Below, piece by piece: positions 1 through 9,957 of a DNA stretch of 64,000 nucleotides. The DNA comes from Leptospira interrogans. Lineage in GTDB: Bacteria > Spirochaetota > Leptospiria > Leptospirales > Leptospiraceae. The stretch covers positions 1 to 64,000 of the forward strand of contig NZ_FTNA01000004.1 of assembly GCF_900156205.1 (NCBI RefSeq), written 5' to 3'. Numbering within the stretch: the first letter of the stretch is position 1; every line of letters starts with the position of its first letter. The position numbers and the translations under genes are program-made. The notes beneath the pieces were generated by a model, which searched no databases, had not been told where the DNA came from, and was given only the letters and a program-made list of their open reading frames with translations.

Positions 1-200
<200 letters not shown>

Positions 201-228
201 ATTCACCTTTACCTCATTCGCTGAGTAA

Positions 229-256
229 AAGGTGTCCGTTTTTACGTAACTAGGTT
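229..256 (-). repeat. IS3-family terminal inverted repeat (left end of minus-strand copy)
   Basis: Read on the minus strand it begins GTAACCT and contains a GTAAAAACGGACA block. The sequence at 860-893, also read on the minus strand, begins GTAACCT and contains ATAAAAGTGGACA. The pair fits the two ends of one IS family. It lies 28 bases upstream of the OrfA start, as expected for the left end. Confidence 0.55.
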
Positions 257-311
257 ACTTTCCCGCGAACAGAATCCCGATTGAAGTTCATGAAATCGAA
301 TTGCTTAGAGC

Positions 312-857
312 ATGGCAAGAGTTTTAGGAGTATCTCGATCAGGATATTATAAATATCTAAACCGTCATAAAGATCGATCAGTTGCTCCTGAACTTACAAA
401 CTTTCTCCAAGAGAAGTGGCTTAAAAGTCGTAAGAATTACGGTTTTAAACGACTCTTTCAGGAAGTGAAAAAGTCGAATCTTCCCTATGGAGCGAGGAAA
501 GTTCGAAAAGCGATGAAACACTGTAAAATTAGCGGGAAACAGAGGAAGCAGTTTAGACCTTTGACAACGAATTCAAAACACGGAGGTAGAATTGCTCCTG
601 ATTTAGTTCAAAGGAAATTTCATCCGAACGAGCAGAACCGAATTTGGGTGTCTGATGTTACATTCATTCGGACTTCGTTTGGTTGGAGTTATCTCTGTGT
701 GATCCTGGATTTGTATTCACGCAAGACAGTGGGTTGGTCGCTGAAGGAAGCGGAGCATCTTCTATTCGATTTTATCGAAGTGTATTACAATAGATTCAGG
801 TTTCATTCTACATTAGGTTATATCAGCCCTGAAGAATTTGAGACAAATATTGCTTAA
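312..857 (+). pseudogene. IS3-family transposase OrfB, internally deleted and 5'-truncated
   Basis: The frame opens at MARVLGVSRSGYYKYLNR, an HTH_21-type OrfB segment, and keeps the first catalytic Asp of the DDE integrase core (WVSDVTFI) and the strand LDLYSRKTVGWSL. It then jumps directly to HLLFDFIEVYYNRFRFHST, the C-terminal end of OrfB. The stretch carrying the second Asp and the glutamate, roughly 80-100 residues in intact relatives, is missing. A stop codon at 306-308 closes the frame upstream. The remnant stays in frame but cannot be an active transposase. It points right while the OrfA remnant at 1-200 points left, so the two come from different, oppositely oriented copies. Confidence 0.8.
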
Positions 858-859
858 AT

Positions 860-893
860 GGCTGTCCACTTTTATGTGACTACTTCAGGTTAC
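860..893 (+). repeat. IS3-family terminal inverted repeat (right end)
   Basis: Directly follows the OrfB remnant and ends ...CAGGTTACA. It is related to the left-end repeat at 229-256, marking the right boundary of the plus-strand IS copy. No clear target duplication can be identified because the partner end is lost. Confidence 0.5.
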
Positions 894-1116
894 AATGGAT
901 CTTAGAAAGGCTACAACTCTTTCTTCGAAGAATTGATATAATCTAAATCGTTAAGACAAAAAACAGAATCGCATACAATATTTTAAAAAATTAAGAATAT
1001 TGAAATTCTATAAATAAATAACACGCTACCTCATTCTGCAAAAAACGACAACGACTTCGCCTGTAAAGACCCTGTTTTGTCAGTCCCCTAAAAGGTGCCA
1101 TTTTACTTTTTAAGTT
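894..1116. other. Intergenic, nothing recognised
   Basis: AT-rich spacer between the IS right end and the 3' end of the minus-strand receiver-kinase gene. No convincing reading frame, terminator hairpin or repeat is visible. Confidence 0.5.
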
Positions 1117-2232
1117 TTATATCGGTAAAGAGAAAAAAAATGTTGCACCACGGTCTAATTCTCCTTCGGCCCAAACCCTTCCTCCGTGACGCAGAACGAT
1201 TCGTTGAACGATCGCCAAGCCGATTCCTATTCCTTCAAATTCACTGTTTTCATGCAGCCTTTGAAATACTCCAAATAATTTATTCACATACTGCATATTA
1301 AAACCGGCACCGTTATCTTTTACGTAATACGTAATTTCTTTTTCATTTGTAGAGGAACCTATCTCTACCTTTGGATTTTCCTTTTTAGAAGAATATTTAA
1401 TCGCATTGGATATAAGATTAATCAGCACTTGTTTGAGCAATTCGGCGTCTCCCATAATCGAAGGAAGTTTTTTTATTTCTAAACTTGTTTTTCCGTTTTT
1501 CAAATCTTCTTGAAATTCTTGTAGAATCGTATTTACCAATTGGTTCATATCGATCGGCTTTTTCTTCATATCCTTTTTTCCTAACTTAGACAAAAGCAAA
1601 AGACTATCGATTAAACTACTCATCTTCAAAGAATTATCTATGATTAAACCTAAAACCCTTTTCCCCTCCTCATCAAATTTTTCTTCATAATCTTCCTTTA
1701 ATATCTTTGTATAACCTCTTATAGCTCTCAAAGGAGCTTTTAAATCATGAGAGACGGAATAAGTAAATGCATCCAACTCTTTGTTCGAATATTCTAATTC
1801 CAAATTTTTCTGTCTCAGGCTTTCATTTAATTCGTGTAATGCGGCATCTTGAAGATGTTTGTCTATAAAGAACTGAACCTTATTGATCAATATTTCTGGT
1901 TGAAACGGTTTTGTGATAAAGCTAAACGCTCCTTTTTCATACCCCTTAAACACATTCAGGTTATCCGTATAAACTGCGGATATAAAAATAAAGGGTAAGT
2001 CCGCCGTTTTATTTTCTTCGCGTATAATTCCTGCCAATTCATACCCATCCATCTCTGGCATTTGTATGTCCAATAACGCCAAAGCAAATTCATGACGTAA
2101 AATCGCCTTTAAGGCTTCGTTTCCACTTAAAGCTTTGACTAACTCTACGTCCAAATCCTTTAACACAACTTCTAGGGCGATCAGGTTTTCAGGCTTATCG
2201 TCTACGATTAGTATTTTCGGTTTTGATTTCAT
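1117..2232 (-). CDS. Receiver-histidine kinase (REC-HisKA-HATPase)
   Basis: A soluble 371-residue signalling protein. Residues 1-120 are a response-regulator receiver with the acidic pair at 11-12, phosphoacceptor Asp55 (LLDIQMPEMDG) and the conserved lysine in ITKPF. A short coiled coil (130-155) leads to a HisKA domain with H-box SVSHDLKAPLR (His162), then an HATPase with N-box [12 protein letters not shown] and G-box FEGIGIGLAI. There is no membrane segment, so input must come through the receiver. That fits its position 13 bases downstream of the large hybrid kinase, from which it could take phosphate. No DNA-binding output domain is present. Function is clear at family level; the stimulus is unknown. 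Confidence 0.9.
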   Translation of the reverse strand: MKSKPKILIVDDKPENLIALEVVLKDLDVELVKALSGNEALKAILRHEFALALLDIQMPEMDGYELAGIIREENKTADLPFIFISAVYTDNLNVFKGYEKGAFSFITKPFQPEILINKVQFFIDKHLQDAALHELNESLRQKNLELEYSNKELDAFTYSVSHDLKAPLRAIRGYTKILKEDYEEKFDEEGKRVLGLIIDNSLKMSSLIDSLLLLSKLGKKDMKKKPIDMNQLVNTILQEFQEDLKNGKTSLEIKKLPSIMGDAELLKQVLINLISNAIKYSSKKENPKVEIGSSTNEKEITYYVKDNGAGFNMQYVNKLFGVFQRLHENSEFEGIGIGLAIVQRIVLRHGGRVWAEGELDRGATFFFSLPI

Positions 2233-2245
2233 GATCTTTAACCTT

Positions 2246-5200
2246 CTATTTACTTAACCAAACCCTCATCAAAGAAAACAAACGTTCTACATCAACCGGC
2301 TTGGGTATATAATCATTTGCACCGGCCTCTATACATTTCTGTCGATCGTTTTGCATCGCTTTTGCGGTCAAAGCGATAATAGTGAGATTTTTATACTTCG
2401 AAATTTCCCGGATCTTTTTCATTGTTTCGTAACCGTCCATCTCTGGCATCATTATATCCATAAGAACCAAGTCTACGTCCTCGTTTTTAGAAAGTAATTC
2501 CAAAGCGCTGTTTCCATCCTCCGCCTTTAAAACGTTCATTCCTTTTTCACTAAGTATTTTAGATAACGCAAAAACGTTTCTCATGTCGTCATCAACCAAA
2601 AGTATTTTCTTTTGAAATAAAACCGAGTCTTTATCGTATAAATTATTTATAATATTCTGTTTTGCTTCTGGAAGATCATTAATCATCCTATGAAGGAATA
2701 ACGCGGTCTCGTCCAACAACCTTTCTTCGGACTTAATACCTTTAATAATGATACTTTCAGAATATTTCTGAAGCTCTTTATCCTCTTCTTTTGTAAGTTC
2801 TTTACCCGTATAAATGACTATAGGAGGAATCCGTCCATTCTTGATCTTTTCCATTTCTTGAATCAGCTCAAAACCACTCATATCGGGAAGTCCTATATCT
2901 AAAACAATACAATCAAAATGATTTTCGGCGTAGACTCTAAGAGCTTCCTTACCAGAATCCGCTTCAAAACATTTAACGTCTCCGTTTCCAATCAACTTGA
3001 GCATCATCTTTCTCGAATTGAAATCGTCTTCTATGATTAAAAGATTTTTCATCTTTCTGTTGATGAAATTTTCGATCCGATTAAAAGCTTCGTCTAACTC
3101 CTTTTTATGGATTGGTTTTCTTATATGTTCCACCGCACCACCTCGAATGAGTTCGAGAGAATATTCATTTGCGGAAACTATATGAACTGGAATATGTCTA
3201 ATAGATTGATCCGCCTTTAATTCGTTTAATACGGTTTGCCCTTTAATTCCAGGCAGATCCAAATCAAGAATAATTGCATGAGGTTTGTATTTTCGAGTAA
3301 GAATCAATCCATCTTCTCCGGTTGCGGCGGAAATACATTTGAATCCCTTTTCGTTTGCCTGTTTAATCAATACAGAAGCAAATTTTAAATCATCTTCGAT
3401 AACTAAAAGAACCTTATCATTCTCTCCGATTTGATTCCTATCGTCCTGTAAAGTTGGATAATTGATAAATTCGTTTTGGATAGAATCAACCGAGTTATGA
3501 AATACTTCATTTTCTTTTTCCGAAATCGAAATTTCGTTGGTTTCGATTGGAAGTGATAAGGAAAACGTAGAGCCTTGATTTACTTTACTTTTAAGAAAAA
3601 TTTCTCCTCCTAGTAGTTTGGCAAGTTCTCTAGAAATAGATAAACCGAGTCCAGTTCCACCATATTTTCTACTAGTACTTCCATCAGCTTGTTGAAACGC
3701 TTCAAAAATTGCAGAATGTTTTTCTTCTGGAATTCCAATTCCAGAATCAATCACCGAAAAAAGAATTTTATCTTTGTTTTGTTTTTTAATTTCGACTTGA
3801 ACCTTTCCTCGTTCCGTAAATTTTAACGCGTTAGAAATTAAATTTTTTAGAATTTGATTCAATCGATGCGAATCAGTTCGAATTACCTCCGGTAGATCAT
3901 CGTCAAAAATTAAATCCAAATCTAACTTTTTCTCCGTGGCCTGGAGCTTAAATGTGCTCATTAATTCTTTTGCGAATTTTCTCAAAACTACCCTTTCCAA
4001 GTTAACTGACATTTTCCCGGATTCTATTTTAGATAAGTCTAATACATCATTGATTAAGACCAACAGATCATGTCCGCTTTTATAGATGATGTTTGCGCTT
4101 TCTACCTGATCCTCGGAAAGATTTTTTCTTTTATTATCTGCTAGGTCTTTGGAAAGAATCAAAAGACTATTTAAAGGGGTTCTAAGTTCATGAGACATGT
4201 TTGCCAAAAACTCAGATTTATACTTACCAGAAAGTTCCAACTGTTTTGTTTTTTGTTCTATATCACTTTTTGCTAATTCTACTTCCTTATTTTTCATTTC
4301 TAAGATATGTGTTTGCTCTTCCAATTCTTCATTAGAAACTTTTAATTCTTCCTGTTGTTGTCTTAAAACCTGGGTTTGTTCCTCCAATTCTTCGTTCATC
4401 TGTCTCAATTCTTCTTGTTGTGTCTGAAGCTCTTCACTCTGTATACGCGTTTGTTCCAAAAGCTCTTGAATTTTTCTTCTAGCTCTAGCAGAATTAAAAC
4501 TGATTCCTATACTTTGAACGGAAGATTCTATAAATTCAATTTCAGAAGGGGAAAAAGAATCTAATTTTCCTAACTCAATTACACCTTGTGTTTTTCCCTC
4601 GAATACAAAAGGAACGATTAATATCTGTTTTGGTTTTGTATCCAGTATTCCAGATAAGATACGAAGAGATCCTTCTTCTACATCCGTTAAAAAAATCCGT
4701 TTTTGTTCAGCTGCAACCTGTCCGATCAAACCTTCATTCAGTGCGAATCTTTCGGAAGAACGACTCTCAGAAATAAAACCATATTTTCCAAAAACAGATA
4801 AGCTACATTCAGAATCGTCACAAAGATAAATCGCTCCTACATTCGCATTGAGATAATTAGATAAAAAGGTAATTACGTCTTTTGCAAGTACTGACTCGGT
4901 CTTATCCCCTCTTAATTTTTCGTTAAGAAAATTTTGACCATTTGTCATCCAATTGTGTTTTTCATTTTCCTGAGTTTTTTTTCTAAGAGAGGAAGTCATC
5001 ATACGTAGAGAATTTCCTAAAACGTCCTTCTCCGATTTAGGAACAAAGTCTACGAAATAATTTCCGGAAGCCACGTTATTCGCATTATCTGTTATTTCCT
5101 TAAAACTTTCCCGAATTTTGTTTAGGAATTGATAAATCGGTTGGAGTTCATCTTTATAGGCTCCCGCAAGCGGAACGTTTGAAAATTCCCTATTCGCAAT

Positions 5201-5863
5201 TTTTTCGGCTTCTTGAGAAATAAATTGAATTCTATTGCCTATCGTTCTAATGATCCAATAAGAAATCGCAATCTCTATAAATAAACTTACTAAAACAAGC
5301 AAAATAAAAAAAAGAAATGTCAGATAATATTTTCTTTCATTTTCCTCTTTATCAGATTGCATGTTTTCTTCGCTTTTTTTAATCAAATAACTTAACGTTT
5401 TAATAATAGAGTCTCGTATAGTAAGACCTTTACTGATAGAAATTTCGAATGCCCGGCCTTTATTATTTTCCAAAGAAAGGGAAACAATTTGAGCCAAATC
5501 CGATTTATACGCGGTCCATAAAGATATAAAATTTTGAAGTGTTTCCGATCCTTGAACTTCCGTATAACTTTGTAATTCAATCGTATTTTGATCTACTGAA
5601 TCCACCGCCTTATAAATTCGATCTCTGTAATAGACCATCTTTATAGGGTCCTTTTCTATAATGATATTTTTTTCGTGACGTGAAGCTTCTAAAACACCGA
5701 TCAAAATTTCATGAGATAAATTCACTTTTTTTGCAGATACGTCTACGATTCGTTTTAATCTGTCGTTGGAATCGGAAACCATGTCTAAAACAAATAAAAC
5801 ACTAATCAACAACATCCCTAGAATAATGGAAAATCCTACAATCAGCTTTCCTCGAATGGTCAT
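2246..5863 (-). CDS. Large hybrid sensor kinase: sensor-HAMP-GAF-HisKA-HATPase-REC-REC-REC
   Basis: A 1205-residue membrane kinase. TM1 (about 8-27) and TM2 (about 180-205) bracket a helical periplasmic region of CHASE3-like character. A HAMP-like region follows (to about 290), then a GAF domain (about 300-455). Next is a long Glu/Gln coiled coil with repeated QQEELK..NEELEEQ units (about 465-545), a HisKA domain (H-box NMSHELRTPLN, His near 557) and an HATPase (N-box NLISNALKFT, G-box [10 protein letters not shown]). Three tandem receivers end the protein, with phosphoacceptor Asp near 867 (LDLDLPG), 989 (LDIGLPD) and 1135 (MDIMMPE). The second receiver lacks an obvious KP motif and may be degenerate. 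The next gene upstream, cheB-like, ends 2 bases before this start, so they are co-transcribed. Confidence 0.9.
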   Translation of the reverse strand: MTIRGKLIVGFSIILGMLLISVLFVLDMVSDSNDRLKRIVDVSAKKVNLSHEILIGVLEASRHEKNIIIEKDPIKMVYYRDRIYKAVDSVDQNTIELQSYTEVQGSETLQNFISLWTAYKSDLAQIVSLSLENNKGRAFEISISKGLTIRDSIIKTLSYLIKKSEENMQSDKEENERKYYLTFLFFILLVLVSLFIEIAISYWIIRTIGNRIQFISQEAEKIANREFSNVPLAGAYKDELQPIYQFLNKIRESFKEITDNANNVASGNYFVDFVPKSEKDVLGNSLRMMTSSLRKKTQENEKHNWMTNGQNFLNEKLRGDKTESVLAKDVITFLSNYLNANVGAIYLCDDSECSLSVFGKYGFISESRSSERFALNEGLIGQVAAEQKRIFLTDVEEGSLRILSGILDTKPKQILIVPFVFEGKTQGVIELGKLDSFSPSEIEFIESSVQSIGISFNSARARRKIQELLEQTRIQSEELQTQQEELRQMNEELEEQTQVLRQQQEELKVSNEELEEQTHILEMKNKEVELAKSDIEQKTKQLELSGKYKSEFLANMSHELRTPLNSLLILSKDLADNKRKNLSEDQVESANIIYKSGHDLLVLINDVLDLSKIESGKMSVNLERVVLRKFAKELMSTFKLQATEKKLDLDLIFDDDLPEVIRTDSHRLNQILKNLISNALKFTERGKVQVEIKKQNKDKILFSVIDSGIGIPEEKHSAIFEAFQQADGSTSRKYGGTGLGLSISRELAKLLGGEIFLKSKVNQGSTFSLSLPIETNEISISEKENEVFHNSVDSIQNEFINYPTLQDDRNQIGENDKVLLVIEDDLKFASVLIKQANEKGFKCISAATGEDGLILTRKYKPHAIILDLDLPGIKGQTVLNELKADQSIRHIPVHIVSANEYSLELIRGGAVEHIRKPIHKKELDEAFNRIENFINRKMKNLLIIEDDFNSRKMMLKLIGNGDVKCFEADSGKEALRVYAENHFDCIVLDIGLPDMSGFELIQEMEKIKNGRIPPIVIYTGKELTKEEDKELQKYSESIIIKGIKSEERLLDETALFLHRMINDLPEAKQNIINNLYDKDSVLFQKKILLVDDDMRNVFALSKILSEKGMNVLKAEDGNSALELLSKNEDVDLVLMDIMMPEMDGYETMKKIREISKYKNLTIIALTAKAMQNDRQKCIEAGANDYIPKPVDVERLFSLMRVWLSK

Positions 5864-5865
5864 AT

Positions 5866-6447
5866 TTATCTTTGCTCCAGGTTATTTTGATCCAGTCTTA
5901 TGAATAATTCAGCGATCTTTTCTAAAGAAAGTACATAATCCACTGACGTAGCTTCAATAGCGGATCTAGGCATCAAAGCAATCTCAGCGGTTAAAGGATC
6001 TTGAACAACCGCCAGACCGCCGTTTTCTTTAATTTTTTTTAAACCCTGGGCGCCGTCAGAATTTGCGCCCGTCAGTATAACTCCGATTAGTTTATCTTCA
6101 TATACTTCAGAAGCAGTTTCAAATAAAACATCAATAGACGGTCTTGAGAAGTTCACTCGTTCCCCTATGGAAAAAGAAAATGTTTTATCCTTTTCGATCA
6201 ATAAATGATAGTTAGGCGGTGCTACATATACCATACCCGATTTTATTTCCTCTTTTTCCTCTGCCTCTTTGATTTTGATATTGCATAATTTTTCCAAAAT
6301 TCGAAACCATTCTCCATCAGAACGCGCTCCTATATGTTGAACAATCACAATAGGAATTCCAAATTGAGTGGGTAAAGTTGGCAATATGGTTTTCATTGCA
6401 TTTATCCCTCCTGCTGAAACTCCTATTACGATTGCTTCGTAGTTCAT
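5866..6447 (-). CDS. CheB-type protein-glutamate methylesterase, catalytic domain only
   Basis: 193 residues corresponding only to the CheB esterase domain. The catalytic triad is visible: Ser11 in GVSAGG, His38 in VQHIG and Asp131 in GANSDG. The regulatory N-terminal receiver of chemotaxis CheB is absent, so activity would not be gated by its own phosphorylation. Canonical CheB removes methyl groups from receptors. Here the partners are a CheR-type gene just upstream and two kinases downstream, with no methyl-accepting receptor, CheA or CheW in the window. The substrate is therefore open; the GAF/coiled-coil kinase is one possibility by context. Confidence 0.88.
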   Translation of the reverse strand: MNYEAIVIGVSAGGINAMKTILPTLPTQFGIPIVIVQHIGARSDGEWFRILEKLCNIKIKEAEEKEEIKSGMVYVAPPNYHLLIEKDKTFSFSIGERVNFSRPSIDVLFETASEVYEDKLIGVILTGANSDGAQGLKKIKENGGLAVVQDPLTAEIALMPRSAIEATSVDYVLSLEKIAELFIRLDQNNLEQR

Positions 6448-6469
6448 ACGAATTTTATAATATATAATT

Positions 6470-7384
6470 CTAATATTTTTTCTTGTATATTTTTTGTTTA
6501 GAATCTAAAGACTCATATTTTTCAGCTAACCCGCCGTAGGAAATTCCTTCTTTAGAACCTAAACAAAGAATACCTCCTTTGACGAGACTTTCTAAAAAAA
6601 GATGATGTACTTGGTTTTGTAATTCTCTCTTAAAATAAATCAAAACGTTTCTACAAAATACCAGATTCACTTCTGCAAAAACTCTATCCGTTACTAAATT
6701 ATGATGAGCCCATACTATATTTTTTTTTAACGTTTGATTCATAATCACCATTTCACCATCAGAAGTATAATAGTCCGAAAAAAAACCACTCCCACCGGAA
6801 AGCTGATAGTTGATCGTATATTCTTTCATACTTCGATTTCTAAAAATTCCTTCCCTTGCCACGTTCAAAGCTTGTTCATTAAAATCTGTGGCGTAAAGAA
6901 TAGATCTTTCATACAACCCCTCTTCTTTTAAAAGAATCGCCATTGAATACGCTTCTTCTCCAGTCGAACAACCAGCGTGCCAGATTTTTACAAACGGATA
7001 CGTTTTTAAAATTGGAATGACCTTCTTTCTTAAACATACATAAAAATCTGGATCACGAAACATTTCCGTAACTGTGATTGATAAGTCTTGCAACAACTTA
7101 GAAGCAAAAGTTTTATCTTGTAAAACCTGCGTCTGCATTTCAGAAATACTGCTTAAACCGGAAAGAGCAAGCCTACTGATAAGTCTTCTTCGTATGTGAG
7201 CCTCAGAATATTGTCTGAAATCATAGCCGTATTTTTCAAAGATCACCTCCAAAAGAAGATTAATTTCAGTATCTTGAATATCTCTAGATTTCATAAAGGA
7301 TTCTTTCAATTTGAAAGGTTGCTCACCTTCAAAATCAGAATAGAACTTATTTCTCTTTTTAGTAAAAAGAGTATCTTCTGACAT
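6470..7384 (-). CDS. CheR-type methyltransferase
   Basis: The SAM-dependent methyltransferase core shows WHAGCSTGEEAYSM (motif I), the FRDPD segment and FCRNVLIYF. An N-terminal CheR all-alpha domain (YGYDFRQYSEAHIRRRL) precedes it. The open frame extends to a TTG at 7453, but the ATG at 7384 has GAAGG about ten bases upstream, so about 304 residues is preferred. The gene heads the minus-strand cluster CheR-CheB-hybrid kinase-receiver kinase. In chemotaxis CheR methylates receptor glutamates; here the acceptor is unknown because no receptor gene is nearby. Confidence 0.88.
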   Translation of the reverse strand: MSEDTLFTKKRNKFYSDFEGEQPFKLKESFMKSRDIQDTEINLLLEVIFEKYGYDFRQYSEAHIRRRLISRLALSGLSSISEMQTQVLQDKTFASKLLQDLSITVTEMFRDPDFYVCLRKKVIPILKTYPFVKIWHAGCSTGEEAYSMAILLKEEGLYERSILYATDFNEQALNVAREGIFRNRSMKEYTINYQLSGGSGFFSDYYTSDGEMVIMNQTLKKNIVWAHHNLVTDRVFAEVNLVFCRNVLIYFKRELQNQVHHLFLESLVKGGILCLGSKEGISYGGLAEKYESLDSKQKIYKKKY

Positions 7385-7453
7385 AACAATTTTGCCTTCA
7401 AAGAAAATGGGATAAACTTTCTCAAAAAAGAAGCCGCCTAATTGAATCGCCAA

Positions 7454-8099
7454 AACGAATTTTAATCAACAATTTATTTCAGTTCAATTTAATTTTTAAG
7501 AAGCTTTCTTTTTGAGAATATAAAATTAAATTCTCAATTGGTTATATGATAATTTTATCATCTATAATCCTTCATACTACAAAGTAGAGCGTCTAAAATC
7601 CTATGTTCAATGATGGATTTCATTTAACATTTCGTCGCATTCTATTATATAGAGATCAGTAAGATAATATTCACAAATTTGAATCCTAGAGATTGATCTT
7701 TAAAGTAATAAAGACTCAATTTTAGATCTAAATCTTAAAACCTTTTTCTAAATTCAAATTGCAAATTAGACATTTTTTATAAAAAACGGATAGTCTAAAA
7801 AATAAAAATTTAATCTTAAAAATTACACGATCAAAAACTGCTACAATGAAGACAAAAACACCTTTAAACGCAAAATTGAAATACTTACGCGAATAGTTTT
7901 AATTTCATCTAAATCATTGTATATGTTTTTGGAAACGATCATAAGTTTACTTTCTTTCAATTTTGAATCGTCCCAAGTTATTTGTTGAAAATAGAGACTC
8001 AACTACACGATTGACACTCTTGTAACTTTTCGTTCTTCGGCTAAAAGAAGTTCTTTTTTTTGCAACCCCTTCCATTTATTTTGACTCAGATAAATCAGT
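7454..8099. other. AT-rich intergenic region with a fragment of a dispersed repeat
   Basis: About 650 bases without a plausible gene, between divergently transcribed cheR and the acyltransferase. Positions 7642-7665 match the tail of the ~95-bp dispersed repeat seen in full at 26126-26220, 37809-37902 and 49330-49426 (shared ATATAGAGATCAGTAA). Promoters for both flanking genes must lie here; none is clear enough to mark. Confidence 0.5.
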
Positions 8100-8849
8100 A
8101 TGAATCCAAAAACTAGGATCGAAGAACAAGATCAATCTGACCAAAAGTATGACGACTCGGAACCGGGAGTACATCCTGGTAGTTCTCTTAGAGTAAGGAA
8201 AATTTTACGTTGGTTCGGAAAAATTTACGGAAGTCTATTTTATAAAACCGAAGTTATCGGACTAGAAAACGTTCCCCAAAAAGGAAACGTTTTAGTTTTA
8301 GTAAAACACCAGAGAAACGACGATATTCCTTTGGGACTTGCTAAAGGATTGTATAAAATACGCTGGGATATATGGGCGATCATGAAAGATTCTATGGCAG
8401 CGCCTATGTTTTTCAATTTCTTTTTAAAATGTGGAGGAATCCCACTGAATCGATTAGAACCGCGTAAAAGTAAAAGGGATCTACTATTTGCAAGAAAAGT
8501 ATTATATAATGGTAATATGCTCGTCATCTTTCCGGAACAAACCACGGTTCCCTACAAAATGGGAAAAGGAAGACCAGGGGCGTTTCGTTTTATCGTAGGA
8601 AAACCGCAATCCCCTCTTCCGGTTTTATGTTTAGGATTAGACTACCGTCCGAGAGGTTTTTTACGCAGAACATCTCTTACAATTCGGATCGGAGAATTAA
8701 AATATTTAACTCCAGACAGAGACCCAGAAGAATTTTTACACGAATGTATGCACGAAATTGCAAGTCTTACAAATCTTATATATCCATTTGAATTCAAAAA
8801 ATCTAAATTAGAAAATTTTGAAGAATCCGAGGTAGAATCCGTAATATGA
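8100..8849 (+). CDS. 1-acyl-glycerol-3-phosphate acyltransferase family (PlsC-like)
   Basis: 249 residues with the acyltransferase signatures HX4D (His70, Asp75 in KHQRNDD) and a FPEGT-like block FPEQTT (144-149), separated by the usual GGIPLNR region. Members transfer an acyl chain from acyl-ACP or acyl-CoA to lysophospholipid or a related acceptor at the inner membrane. There is no strong transmembrane helix; a hydrophobic stretch around 100-112 could associate with the bilayer. Its stop overlaps the start of the patatin-like gene (ATGA, 8846-8849), so the two are translationally coupled. The pair may form a deacylation/reacylation unit for lipid remodelling (inference). Confidence 0.82.
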   Translation: MNPKTRIEEQDQSDQKYDDSEPGVHPGSSLRVRKILRWFGKIYGSLFYKTEVIGLENVPQKGNVLVLVKHQRNDDIPLGLAKGLYKIRWDIWAIMKDSMAAPMFFNFFLKCGGIPLNRLEPRKSKRDLLFARKVLYNGNMLVIFPEQTTVPYKMGKGRPGAFRFIVGKPQSPLPVLCLGLDYRPRGFLRRTSLTIRIGELKYLTPDRDPEEFLHECMHEIASLTNLIYPFEFKKSKLENFEESEVESVI

Positions 8850-9844
8850 AAATTCCAATAGCCAAAGGTAGCAAACGTGCTCTTCTTGTTGAAGGAGGTG
8901 GTATGAAAGGAGCTTTTGCAGGAGGTGCGTTACATTCTCTGCATACAATAGTATCTCCAAAACATTTCGATTTAGTAGTTGCGGTATCCTCCGGTGCTTG
9001 TTCCGCCGCGTATTACGTTACGATGCCAGAACCGGAACCAGAAAAAAGTCTCAAAACTTTAGCAATTTGGTATATAGAACTGGCAGGAAGAAAACTCATA
9101 TCTCCCTTTCATCCTTTTTTAGGAAAAACTTTTTTAGACCAAGAATATCTTGTAGATGACTTGTTTGGGCAAAAGTATCCTTTGCCCGCAGAAAATTTTG
9201 AAAAATTCGGTTTACCAGAATTGAGAATCGCAGTCAGTAATTTACAAACCAGAACAATCGAATATGTGCGAGCTACTTCCTCCAACATATTCGATCTTTT
9301 AAAAGCGGCAACCTCTCTTCCAATAGCAACCAGAGGAAAACACAAAGTAGATGGAAAATTATATACAGATGCTGCCGTTCTCAATCCATTTCCTCTTGAA
9401 GATTTAATAGAGGCAGGATACAAAGATATTACGGTAGTTTTAAATTCTCCTGTGGAAAGAATTTCTCCTCCGTTTAGTATGTTGACTAGTCTTCTGTCTT
9501 TTCCAAAAGACTGGAAAATGGCAAAGCTAATGAATAGATGGCATCATCATCATTTTAATCTAGCAAGAGCGGTAGCGCAAAAACCTCCCAAAGGAGTGCG
9601 AATCCATACTATCTCCCCTGAAAACCCTCTTCCAGTAAGTTTAGTCACTACTAATGCAAATAAACTAAAAGAGGCAGTAAATCTAGGAGTTTCCAAAGGA
9701 GAAGAAATCGGAAAACTACTATTAAAACTTTTTACAAAAAATCAAAACTCAAAAAAGGATTCTTTTACTGGAACAACTCTAAAACAAACTCGAAATTCTA
9801 ATCTAAAAAAGAAACCTGCCACTAAAAGAAAAAAATCGAAATAA
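8846..9844 (+). CDS. Patatin-like phospholipase
   Basis: 332 residues. The oxyanion-hole motif EGGGMKGAFAGGAL (about 16-29) and the nucleophile elbow AVSSG (Ser48; the first Gly of GxSxG is Ala) are present. Catalytic Asp175 is in a DAA version of the DG[AG] motif (KLYTDAAVLNPFP). These mark the YjjU-type patatin hydrolases. The C-terminal 35 residues are very rich in Lys, Ser and Asn and probably disordered. No signal peptide is seen, so it should be cytosolic or peripherally membrane-bound. It is coupled by a 4-base overlap to the PlsC-like gene. Confidence 0.85.
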   Translation: MKIPIAKGSKRALLVEGGGMKGAFAGGALHSLHTIVSPKHFDLVVAVSSGACSAAYYVTMPEPEPEKSLKTLAIWYIELAGRKLISPFHPFLGKTFLDQEYLVDDLFGQKYPLPAENFEKFGLPELRIAVSNLQTRTIEYVRATSSNIFDLLKAATSLPIATRGKHKVDGKLYTDAAVLNPFPLEDLIEAGYKDITVVLNSPVERISPPFSMLTSLLSFPKDWKMAKLMNRWHHHHFNLARAVAQKPPKGVRIHTISPENPLPVSLVTTNANKLKEAVNLGVSKGEEIGKLLLKLFTKNQNSKKDSFTGTTLKQTRNSNLKKKPATKRKKSK

Positions 9845-9957
9845 AGTTTTGTATCTTTGTTTTTAAGGTTTTATAAAATAAAAATTTTCCAAGATCTTAT
9901 AAATGTCTTTATAAGTGATTTAGTTTATTATAATAAACGATTTTATTTTAAATAGAG

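Noticed and set aside
7384..7453. CheR start at TTG 7453
   Set aside because: The ATG at 7384 has a better ribosome site, and the extra residues do not match the family start.
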